Assembly: GCA_002308815.1 (NCBI GenBank)
Contig: DBVX01000089.1
Coordinates: 19,072 to 36,493, forward strand
DNA from: Bacteroidales bacterium UBA1253
GTDB lineage: Bacteria; Bacteroidota; Bacteroidia; Bacteroidales; Paludibacteraceae
Length of the DNA stretch: 17,422 nucleotides
Direction: 5' to 3'
The number at the start of each line of letters is the position of its first letter. Position 1 is the stretch's first letter. Below, in pieces: positions 1 through 6,785 of the stretch. A program made the translations under genes and the position numbers. The notes under the pieces are model-generated. The model searched no databases and was not told the origin of the DNA. It saw only the letters and a program-made list of their open reading frames with translations.

Positions 1-1
1 C

Positions 2-526
2 GGCAGCCACTTCGCCCTGATGAAGACAACGGACGGCGTTCACTATGATCTGGTCACCAATCTCGGACTGGAGCATTTCCCCAACGAGACGACCGTCCGT
101 TTCCTGTCAGACGGGACGATGACGATGATGGTCCGCACGGAGGAAGGCGAGAAGCACGGTATGTGGGGCGTGAGCCGTCCGCCATACACCGAATGGGAAT
201 GGACGGAGATGAACATCATCTTGGGCGGACCGAACTATCTGGTGCTGAACGATAGCACATTAGCGGTAGGCACACGCTCGCTGTACGGTTCCGAAAAGAT
301 GATGATGCTCAAGGGCAAACCTGACGGCAAGTTCGAGGAGGTGTGCCTGCTGCCCTCCGGCGGAGACGACAACAGTTACCCCGGAATGCTGGTGGTCGGT
401 GACGAGATATGGGTAACCTACTACTCGCGCCACGCCACGCCGAAAGCGTCCATCTATCTCGCCAAAGTCCCCCTCAAATGGTTCCTCACTCCGCGCACAA
501 ACAAGTATTACGAGAAAAAATGGTAA
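2..526 (+). CDS. Sialidase-superfamily (BNR-like) hydrolase, C-terminal part
   Basis: The reading frame is open from the left edge (codons from base 2), so only the last 175 residues are visible and the ATG at 20 is an internal Met. The piece looks like the final blades of a six-bladed beta-propeller of the exo-alpha-sialidase/BNR superfamily: repeated short strands, the stretch LPSGGDDNSYPG followed by a strand ending in WVTYYSRH, then SIYLAKVPL near the end. That closing pattern is common in secreted Bacteroidetes glycoside hydrolases of this fold, which act on host or dietary glycans in the periplasm or at the surface. The signal peptide and catalytic residues lie outside the window, so substrate cannot be named. 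The gene ends 69 nt before the next start, and a new promoter lies in that gap, so it is not part of the downstream operon. Fold assignment is moderately sure; true sialidase activity is not. Confidence 0.6.
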   Translation, partial: GSHFALMKTTDGVHYDLVTNLGLEHFPNETTVRFLSDGTMTMMVRTEEGEKHGMWGVSRPPYTEWEWTEMNIILGGPNYLVLNDSTLAVGTRSLYGSEKMMMLKGKPDGKFEEVCLLPSGGDDNSYPGMLVVGDEIWVTYYSRHATPKASIYLAKVPLKWFLTPRTNKYYEKKW

Positions 527-531
527 AAAGG

Positions 532-563
532 TTTGTACATCCGCCCCGTTGGCAGTACCTTTG
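532..563 (+). promoter_or_regulatory. Bacteroidetes sigma-70-type promoter for the SRPBCC-psd-deoC-nfn cluster
   Basis: TTTG at 532-535 and TACCTTTG at 556-563 are separated by exactly 20 nt. This fits the Bacteroidetes primary-sigma consensus of a -33 TTTG and a -7 TAnnTTTG with a 19-21 nt spacer. The start codon at 596 leaves 32 nt between the -7 box and the ATG, so the leader would be short. It is the only consensus promoter I see ahead of the five plus-strand genes. Confidence 0.8.
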
Positions 564-595
564 CGACTTTCCCACATGAAAGAGCAATTCATATT

Positions 596-1033
596 ATGAA
601 ATACGAGAGCCATATCACCCAATCCGCCAACAGTGCGGAAAGCATCTACCGTGTGCTGGGCAACATGAAGAACCTTGAGAGGGTACGCGACAGGATTCCG
701 CAGGACAAGATACAGGAGATGGAGATTGAGGCGGATCACATCCGGGTCAAAGTGAACGGACTGGGACAGAAGATAGGCATCTTCATCGCCGACAAGGAGG
801 AGAACAAGGTGGTCAAGTACGGCGTGGAGAACAGCCCGGTACCCGTGACGATGTGGATACAGATGAAGGAGGTCGCGCCACAGGACACCCGCATCAAACT
901 GACCGTGGAAGCCGACATCCCCTTTATGTTCCGCATGATGATTGAGAAGAAACTGCAGAGCGGGCTGGATCAGGCTGCCGACATGCTGGCGCAGTTCCCA
1001 TACGAGGAATGGGAGAAAGGAGACGTTGTATGA
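596..1033 (+). CDS. SRPBCC-fold (Coq10/START-like) lipid-binding-type protein
   Basis: A 145-residue protein with no signal peptide or membrane segment. Sequence and pattern fit the small SRPBCC (Bet v1/START-like) proteins found throughout Bacteroidales: an N-terminal strand (KYESHITQ), a helix with a NLERVRDRIP-like segment, the hallmark ENSPVPVTMWIQ strand near residues 78-90, then the LTVEADIPF strand and a long C-terminal helix that lines the hydrophobic pocket. Family members bind hydrophobic ligands; no ligand is established for this branch. The frame is open upstream to 533, but the ATG at 596 is preferred because the promoter's -7 box sits at 556-563 and conserved homology begins there. 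The stop codon overlaps the next start as ATGA (1030-1033), so it is probably translationally coupled to psd. The pairing with a phospholipid-synthesis enzyme makes a role in handling a lipid plausible, but that is inference. Confidence 0.8.
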   Translation: MKYESHITQSANSAESIYRVLGNMKNLERVRDRIPQDKIQEMEIEADHIRVKVNGLGQKIGIFIADKEENKVVKYGVENSPVPVTMWIQMKEVAPQDTRIKLTVEADIPFMFRMMIEKKLQSGLDQAADMLAQFPYEEWEKGDVV

Positions 1034-1695
1034 GAACGCATATCCATCGTGAAGGCAGGCGGATGCTGCTCATCACCTACGCCATTCTGATTGCCATCAA
1101 TACGGTGGTGTTCCTCTATACCGCTGTTTGGATTTTCGCCATTATTCTGCTTCTCTCGCTGCTGATCTGCATTTTCATAACCTTTTTCTTCCGCAATCCG
1201 ATGCGTGTCATCGAGGTGGATGACCCCAACTTCCTGATTGCTCCGGCGGACGGACGGGTGGTGGTGATTGAGCCGGTTATGGAGAACGAGTACTTCCACG
1301 ACGAGCGGCTTCAGGTAAGCATCTTCATGTCGCCTTTCAACGTGCATGCCAACTGGTATCCCGTAGAAGGCAAGGTGCTTGTGAGCACACACCAGAAAGG
1401 CCGTCACAAAGGGGCATGGCTGCCCAAGTCATCCACGGAGAACGAACGCAGTCTGGTGGTGCTGGAGCATTCGAGCGGCGTGCAGATAGCGGTCAGACAG
1501 GTGGCGGGTGCTATGGCACGGCGGATAGTCACCTATGCCAAACCCGGAATGGAGGTGAAGCGCAACCAGCACATGGGTTTTATCAAACTTGGCTCACGCG
1601 TGGATATGTACCTGCCCGTTGACACGGAGATGGAAGTGGAGGTGGGAGACTTGGTTCACGGCAACGAGACCATTATGGGAAGACTTCCCGATTAA
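1030..1695 (+). CDS. psd: Phosphatidylserine decarboxylase proenzyme
   Basis: Pyruvoyl-dependent enzyme that decarboxylates phosphatidylserine to phosphatidylethanolamine at the inner membrane. The 221-residue chain is the short class. Two hydrophobic segments (about residues 13-31 and 33-55) anchor it, followed by the soluble core: APADGRV (71-77), the SPFNVHANWYP strand (101-111), and FIKLGSRVD (184-192). Self-cleavage should occur between Gly188 and Ser189, with Ser189 becoming the pyruvoyl group; D74, H106 and S189 match the Asp-His-Ser processing triad described for the family. The start at 1030 gives an ATGA overlap with the SRPBCC gene, and AAGGAG at 1017-1022 is an unusually good Shine-Dalgarno-like site for this phylum. 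The partner gene pssA, which makes phosphatidylserine and often sits next to psd in this group, is not in the window. Identification is firm. Confidence 0.93.
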   Translation: MRTHIHREGRRMLLITYAILIAINTVVFLYTAVWIFAIILLLSLLICIFITFFFRNPMRVIEVDDPNFLIAPADGRVVVIEPVMENEYFHDERLQVSIFMSPFNVHANWYPVEGKVLVSTHQKGRHKGAWLPKSSTENERSLVVLEHSSGVQIAVRQVAGAMARRIVTYAKPGMEVKRNQHMGFIKLGSRVDMYLPVDTEMEVEVGDLVHGNETIMGRLPD

Positions 1696-1725
1696 GATGT
1701 TTCAAACGAACAACAACTGATTACC

Positions 1726-2604
1726 ATGAATAAATTTGAACAGCTGTTTGCCGCCTATCCTTTTTCGATGAGCGATGAACAGGTTAAACAAGCCACATCG
1801 GAATTGCTGCAAGCCCATAAGGAAGAGAATAACAACCGGCAAGTATGGGAGCAGTGCCTCAACCTGATTGACCTCACCACTCTCAATGTGGATGACACGA
1901 TGGAAAAAGTCGCCCGTATGACCGAATGTGTGAACGCTTTCCCGCAGCATTTCCCCGGACTGGGCAACGTTGCCGCCATCTGTGTCTATCCGGCTATGGT
2001 TGAAACAGTCCGCAAGAACCTGACCGCCAACATCGGCATAGCCGCCGTAGCCGGTGGTTTTCCCGCCTCACAGACTTTCCCGGAGGTCAAGGTGGCGGAA
2101 GCCGCGTTAGCGGTAAAAGACGGCGCGACGGAGATAGACATCGTTCTGTCCGTGGGCAAGTTCCTTGAAGAAAAATACGATGACGTAACCGACGAAATCA
2201 GCGAAATCAAAGCCGCCATCGGTGACGCGCACCTGAAAGTGATACTGGAAACCGGCGCGCTGCAATCCGCCGTGAACATCCATCGCGCTGCTGTTCTGGC
2301 GATGGCTGCGGGAGCGGATTTCATCAAGACCTCCACCGGCAAAATCGCCGTCAACGCCACGCCGGAGGCAAGTTACGTGATGTGCCGTGCCATACGTGCA
2401 TGGAAGGAGAAAACGGGTCAGAAGGTGTGCTTTAAGCCTGCGGGCGGAGTAAGCACCACTGATGAGGCGGTCGCCCACTACACCATAGTCAAGGAGGTGC
2501 TGGGACTGGACTGGCTCAACAACCGCAGTTTCCGCTTCGGAGCGAGCCGTCTTGCCAACAACCTGCTGACCTCCATACAGGGGGAAACGGTCAAGTATTT
2601 CTGA
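1726..2604 (+). CDS. deoC: Deoxyribose-phosphate aldolase (DERA)
   Basis: Class I aldolase that splits 2-deoxyribose-5-phosphate into glyceraldehyde-3-phosphate and acetaldehyde, the last step in salvaging carbon from deoxynucleosides. The 292-residue TIM barrel shows the expected catalytic set: Asp138 in the EIDIVL strand, the Schiff-base Lys201 in FIKTSTGK (199-206), and the helper Lys237 in CFKPAGGV (235-242). GGFPASQT (110-117) is the phosphate-side loop segment seen across the family. The active-site lysine sits about 34 residues further along than in the E. coli enzyme, meaning an N-terminal helical extension (about residues 1-45), common in the Bacteroidetes form. It lies 30 nt after psd and 27 nt before the flavoprotein gene. 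No nucleoside phosphorylase or deoB accompanies it, so it is not in a classical deo operon. Confidence 0.95.
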   Translation: MNKFEQLFAAYPFSMSDEQVKQATSELLQAHKEENNNRQVWEQCLNLIDLTTLNVDDTMEKVARMTECVNAFPQHFPGLGNVAAICVYPAMVETVRKNLTANIGIAAVAGGFPASQTFPEVKVAEAALAVKDGATEIDIVLSVGKFLEEKYDDVTDEISEIKAAIGDAHLKVILETGALQSAVNIHRAAVLAMAAGADFIKTSTGKIAVNATPEASYVMCRAIRAWKEKTGQKVCFKPAGGVSTTDEAVAHYTIVKEVLGLDWLNNRSFRFGASRLANNLLTSIQGETVKYF

Positions 2605-2631
2605 TTTCAGCGACAAAGCATCCCTAACGAT

Positions 2632-4881
2632 ATGTACAAGATTGTCCGCAAACGTTTTTTCTCGCCACAAGTGGTACAGATAGAGGTGGAAGCCCCCCGT
2701 ATAGCCCGTGTCCGAAAAGCGGGACATTTCGTTATCGTCCGGGTGGATGACCGTTCGGAACGTATGCCGCTGACCATATCGGATGCCAATACGGAGAAAG
2801 GGACGATAACGCTGGTGGCGCAGAACGTGGGCGTGAGCAGTGCCAAGCTCTGCCAAAAGGAGGTTGGAGACAGTCTGCACGATGTGGTGGGACCTCTTGG
2901 CAAAGCCACCGACATACGGCATTTCGGCACGGTCGTCTGCGCTTGCGGAGGTGTGGGAGCGGCTCCGATGCTCCCTATCGCGCAGGCATTGAAACAAGCG
3001 GGCAACCGCGTCATTACGGTGCTTGCCGCGCGGACGGCGGAACTGATCATCCTCAAGGACGAACTGGAAGAATGCTCCGACGAGGTGATTGTGATGACCG
3101 ATGACGGTTCGATGGGTCAGAAAGGCGTTGTCACCGTGGGTGTCGAACAGGTGGCACAACGCGAAAAAGTTGATAAATGCGTCACTATCGGTCCCGCCAT
3201 AATGATGAAGTTTGTGGCACTGACTACCGCCCGGTACGGAATCCCCACCGAAGCGAGTCTGAACACCATTATGGTCGATGGCACAGGTATGTGCGGAGCC
3301 TGCCGCGTGACGGTGGGCGGGAAGACACGCTTCGTCTGCGTGGACGGTCCGGAGTTTGACGCGCATCAGGTGGATTTTGACGAGTTGTTGGGCCGCCTGC
3401 GCTCGTACAAACCCGAAGAAGCCGCAGCCTACGAACAATACAAACAGTCCATTCAACCGATGACAGCCAAGGAGCGTGCCGCTCTTCCGAGGGTCAAGAT
3501 GCCCGAACTGCCAGCCGAGGCACGTGTTCGTTCGCTTCGTCAGGAGGTCAATCAGGGACTGACTTACGAGCAGGCGGTAACAGAGGCGCACCGATGCCTC
3601 AACTGCAAGAACCCGACCTGCGTGGAAGGATGTCCCGTGCATATAGAGATTCCGCGTTTCATCAAGCATCTGGAACAGGGCGAAGTGAACAAGGCGGCAA
3701 CGGTAATCCGTGAGGCAAGTTCGCTGCCTGCGGTATGCGGACGTGTCTGCCCGCAGGAAAAGCAGTGCGAGGCGCATTGCATCCACCTCAAGATGGGGCA
3801 CGAGGCAGTGGCGATAGGCTATCTGGAACGCTTTGCCGCAGACAACGCTACAGACAACATTATAGAAACAACACACTCTACGGACAAAACGAACCGCATC
3901 AAGATAGCGATAGCGGGCAGCGGTCCGGCGGGATTGAGCTGCGCAGGTGACCTCGCCAAATGGGGTTACGATGTCACCGTGTTCGAAGCGTTGCACGAAA
4001 TAGGCGGAGTGCTCCGGTACGGAATCCCCGAATTTCGTCTACCCAACCGCATTGTGGACAAAGAGACAGACGCTTTGGGGCGGATGGGTGTCCGGTTTGA
4101 GACGGACACGATTATCGGCAAGACTCTGACCGTGCAGGATTTGTACGATATGGGCTACGAAGCCGTCTTTGTGGGTTCGGGAGCCGGTCTGCCGCGTTTT
4201 ATGGGCATAGAGGGCGAAAACCTGAACGGCGTGCTTTCTTGCAACGAGTACCTGACGCGCGTCAATCTGATGGACGCTTCGTCTGCGGACAGCGACACGC
4301 CTTTGCTATACGGAAGACATATCATTGTCGTAGGCGGCGGCAACACGGCAATGGACGCGGTGCGCACCGCCAAACGTCTTGGAGCGGAGCGTGCGACAAT
4401 AGTCTATCGCCGCAGCGAGGAGGAAATGCCCGCACGCATTGAGGAGGTGCGGCACGCCAAAGAGGAGGGCATAGAGTTCCTTACGCTCCATAACCCCATC
4501 GCCTACCACGCGGACGAGCAGGGACGGGTCAAAGAAGCCGTACTACAGGTGATGACGCTCGGCGAGCCGGACGAATCAGGCAGACGAAGCCCCGTTCCCA
4601 TAGAGGGTAAGACTGTTACCATAGAAACCGATTTGGTAATCGTGGCAGTCGGGGTGTCACCCAATCCAATCATCCCGCAATCGGTGGAAGGTCTGGCTGT
4701 CAGCAGAAAAGGGACTATTGAAGTGAACGAGGACACCTTGCAGTCGTCCATCCCTACCCTGTTTGCGGGCGGCGACATAACACGCGGAGGAGCCACGGTG
4801 ATTCTCGCCATGTCCGACGGAAGAAAAGCGGCGAAAGCCATTCACGAATACATCCAAAACATTCCTAAAAAGAAAGCATAA
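2632..4881 (+). CDS. Fused NfnA/NfnB-type NAD(P)H flavoprotein (annotated as DHOD-B NAD-binding subunit / glutamate synthase small chain)
   Basis: One 749-residue polypeptide joins two proteins that are separate in Thermotoga Nfn. Residues 1-260 resemble PyrK/NfnA: an FAD-binding barrel (RMPLTISDA, 44-52), an NAD-binding lobe (CGGVGAAPM, 105-113), and a [2Fe-2S] site D216-x4-C221-x2-C224-x11-C236. PyrK has Cys at the first position; NfnA has Asp, as here. Residues 280-749 resemble GltD/NfnB: cysteines C322, C325, C330, C334 and C369, C373, C379, C383 for two [4Fe-4S] clusters, an FAD Rossmann motif GSGPAGL (429-435), an NADPH motif GGGNTAMDA (568-576) and the closing FAGGDITRGG (711-720). The likely role is NADH-dependent, ferredoxin-coupled transhydrogenation (flavin-based bifurcation). 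True pyrimidine or glutamate synthesis is less likely, since no pyrD or gltB is adjacent. Domains are firm; the reaction is inferred. Confidence 0.88.
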   Translation: MYKIVRKRFFSPQVVQIEVEAPRIARVRKAGHFVIVRVDDRSERMPLTISDANTEKGTITLVAQNVGVSSAKLCQKEVGDSLHDVVGPLGKATDIRHFGTVVCACGGVGAAPMLPIAQALKQAGNRVITVLAARTAELIILKDELEECSDEVIVMTDDGSMGQKGVVTVGVEQVAQREKVDKCVTIGPAIMMKFVALTTARYGIPTEASLNTIMVDGTGMCGACRVTVGGKTRFVCVDGPEFDAHQVDFDELLGRLRSYKPEEAAAYEQYKQSIQPMTAKERAALPRVKMPELPAEARVRSLRQEVNQGLTYEQAVTEAHRCLNCKNPTCVEGCPVHIEIPRFIKHLEQGEVNKAATVIREASSLPAVCGRVCPQEKQCEAHCIHLKMGHEAVAIGYLERFAADNATDNIIETTHSTDKTNRIKIAIAGSGPAGLSCAGDLAKWGYDVTVFEALHEIGGVLRYGIPEFRLPNRIVDKETDALGRMGVRFETDTIIGKTLTVQDLYDMGYEAVFVGSGAGLPRFMGIEGENLNGVLSCNEYLTRVNLMDASSADSDTPLLYGRHIIVVGGGNTAMDAVRTAKRLGAERATIVYRRSEEEMPARIEEVRHAKEEGIEFLTLHNPIAYHADEQGRVKEAVLQVMTLGEPDESGRRSPVPIEGKTVTIETDLVIVAVGVSPNPIIPQSVEGLAVSRKGTIEVNEDTLQSSIPTLFAGGDITRGGATVILAMSDGRKAAKAIHEYIQNIPKKKA

Positions 4882-4893
4882 AACACACCGGTT

Positions 4894-5220
4894 ATGACGA
4901 AAGATTTGTATATTGTCCTTATCTACTTCATTTTCATCAATGCGGTGACGCTCATTATGTTCTATGTGGACAAGCAGGAGCACAAACGCCACCATCACGC
5001 GCACGGCATCAGTTCTCACACGTTCCTTACTTTTGCCATTCTGGGCGGCAGCATAGGGGAGATATTAGGGATGATTATCTTCCATCACAAACGGCATCAC
5101 AAGGAGTTCAAGGTGCTTCTTCCCATCATTCTGGCAGCGCAAATCATCATCGCTCTTCTGGTATTGAAGATGTATTTCTCCACCGAAGTGGTGGACAACG
5201 GCACGCTTCCGCCCGCCTGA
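4894..5220 (+). CDS. DUF1294-family small membrane protein, His-rich
   Basis: A 108-residue protein with three predicted membrane segments (about residues 5-24, 43-63 and 73-93). The layout fits DUF1294: a first helix ending in a YVDKQ segment, the glycine-rich LGGSIGEILGM turn (50-60), a conserved HK pair just after (65-66), then a last helix. The loops are strikingly rich in histidine: H30, H33, H34, H35, H37, H42 in the first and H64, H65, H68, H69 in the second. Only the second-loop HK pair looks like a standard family feature. No biochemical function is established for DUF1294. It follows the flavoprotein gene by 12 nt and is the last gene of the plus-strand cluster; its stop codon is 7 nt from the stop of the convergent yifB gene. 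Confidence 0.75.
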   Translation: MTKDLYIVLIYFIFINAVTLIMFYVDKQEHKRHHHAHGISSHTFLTFAILGGSIGEILGMIIFHHKRHHKEFKVLLPIILAAQIIIALLVLKMYFSTEVVDNGTLPPA

Positions 5221-5227
5221 CAAGGGG

Positions 5228-6766
5228 TTAAAAGTCCGTCCAATTGTTCTTGTCCAGCACGCGATAGTTGATGGCTTCCCATATATGAGCCGGTTCAATC
5301 CTGTCGCTTCCTTCGAGATCGGCTATGGTACGGGCCACTTTCAGAATACGGTCGTAGGCGCGAGCCGACAGGCCGTTTTTTGTTATAGCCTGTTCAAGCA
5401 TGGCAGAACCCTGCGCATCCGTCTGACAGAACTGACGCACCATTCTGGTCGTCATCTGCGCGTTGCAATATACAGGCGTTCCTTGGAAACGGGTCTGCTG
5501 TATTTGCCGGGCTTTCATCACCCTCTCCCTTACTGTGGCACTTGACTCGCCGGGTTCCTGACTGTGAAGTGTCTCAAACGGGACAGCCTGCACATAGCAC
5601 TGAATGTCAATGCGGTCAAGCAACGGTCCGCTGATGCGGCTCTTGTACCGCTGGATTTGTGCGGGCGTGCATGTGCAGGTATGCTGCGAGTCGCCGTAAT
5701 GTCCGCAAGGACAGGGGTTCATCGCCGCCACGAGCATAAAGGATGCGGGATAATCGACGGTCCGTTTCTGCCGCGCGACGACTATATGTCTGTCCTCCAG
5801 CGGCTGGCGCAGCACCTCCAGTGTTGCCCGCTTATATTCGGGCACCTCGTCAAGGAAGAGGACTCCGTTATGTGCCAAACTGATTTCCCCCGGTCGGGGG
5901 TTGTTGCCTCCGCCGATAAGTGCCACATCGGTTACCGTATGGTGGGGAGAACGGAATGGACGGGTGGAAACCAAAGCCTGATTGGGCGGCAGCAGGCCCG
6001 CCACCGAATGGATGGCAGTTGTTTCCAACGCCTCATCCAAGGTCAAAGGAGGCAGAATGGTCGGCAGACGTTTGGCGAGCATCGACTTACCCGACCCGGG
6101 AGGACCTATCATCAGCATATTGTGTCCACCAGCCGCAGCCACCTCCATAGCCCGCCGCATCTCATACTGCCCGCGAATATCCGCCATATCCTGATCGGCA
6201 GCGTAGCCTGTACGGAGGAATTCCTCCTTCGCATTGACCTTTATCGGGGCTATGGTTTGCTCGCCGCGCAGGAAGCGTACCACTTCCATCAACGTTACAG
6301 CCGGTATAACCTCCAGTCCGTCCACTACAGCAGCCTCGCGCGCGTTTCCGGCCGGGACAATCAATCCGCGAAAACCGTTTTCCCGCGCACAGAGAGCCAC
6401 TGGCAGCACACCGTGAACGGGCTGTAGCGTACCATCCAGACTGAGTTCGCCAAGAAGCAGGTAACGCTCCAGAAGGGTTGTCTTCAGATGCTCGCCCACA
6501 CACAGGATGCCGATGGCCAACGGCAGGTCAAAACCCGTTCCCTCCTTACGCAGATCTGCGGGTGCCATATTCACCGTCAGCTGCTTGACCGGCAAGGTGA
6601 ATCCGTTCACCTGCAGAGCCGATCGGATACGGTCGCGGCTCTCTTTCACAGCCGTATCGGGCAGACCGACCAGCACGAAATCTATTCCGGGTACAGCGTG
6701 CATCTCAATGGTAACAACCTCGGCGCGGATTCCCTGTACTGCTGCTGAAAAACATTTTATTAACAT
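5228..6766 (-). CDS. yifB: YifB/ComM-family Mg-chelatase-like AAA+ ATPase
   Basis: A 512-residue ATPase starting MLIKCFSAAV at 6766; the frame is open further upstream, but family homology begins at this Met. Residues 1-170 form the Lon-like ChlI domain (VLVGLPDTAVKESRDRI, 31-47). The AAA+ core follows, with Walker A GPPGSGKS (221-228), Walker B LFLDE (303-307) and the family-specific cysteine pairs in NPCPCG (350-355) and HTCTCTP (362-368). The C-terminal Mg_chelatase_C helices (about 410-505) include LSARAYDRILKVARTIADL. In Vibrio and Haemophilus the relative ComM is a branch-migration helicase used in natural transformation; most bacteria with this gene are not known to be competent, so its usual role may be general recombination. 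It begins 19 nt after the tamB stop and is the last gene of the minus-strand run. Confidence 0.92.
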   Translation of the reverse strand: MLIKCFSAAVQGIRAEVVTIEMHAVPGIDFVLVGLPDTAVKESRDRIRSALQVNGFTLPVKQLTVNMAPADLRKEGTGFDLPLAIGILCVGEHLKTTLLERYLLLGELSLDGTLQPVHGVLPVALCARENGFRGLIVPAGNAREAAVVDGLEVIPAVTLMEVVRFLRGEQTIAPIKVNAKEEFLRTGYAADQDMADIRGQYEMRRAMEVAAAGGHNMLMIGPPGSGKSMLAKRLPTILPPLTLDEALETTAIHSVAGLLPPNQALVSTRPFRSPHHTVTDVALIGGGNNPRPGEISLAHNGVLFLDEVPEYKRATLEVLRQPLEDRHIVVARQKRTVDYPASFMLVAAMNPCPCGHYGDSQHTCTCTPAQIQRYKSRISGPLLDRIDIQCYVQAVPFETLHSQEPGESSATVRERVMKARQIQQTRFQGTPVYCNAQMTTRMVRQFCQTDAQGSAMLEQAITKNGLSARAYDRILKVARTIADLEGSDRIEPAHIWEAINYRVLDKNNWTDF

Positions 6767-6785
6767 CTTGTCTGATTGATTATTC

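Noticed and set aside
1009..1029. Earlier in-frame start for psd.
   Set aside because: The ATG at 1030 has an AAGGAG site at a good distance and forms the common ATGA overlap; the extension would add only seven residues without homology.
2107..3996. Open frame of over 600 codons on the minus strand opposite deoC and the flavoprotein gene.
   Set aside because: It is antisense to two genes with full catalytic motifs, its translation is rich in His, Arg and Cys without any recognisable domain, and it has no promoter. It is a by-product of codon bias in the real genes.
5228..6766. Competence locus, suggested by the ComM-like protein.
   Set aside because: No comEC, dprA or pilus gene is present in the window, and YifB is widespread in bacteria not known to be competent.
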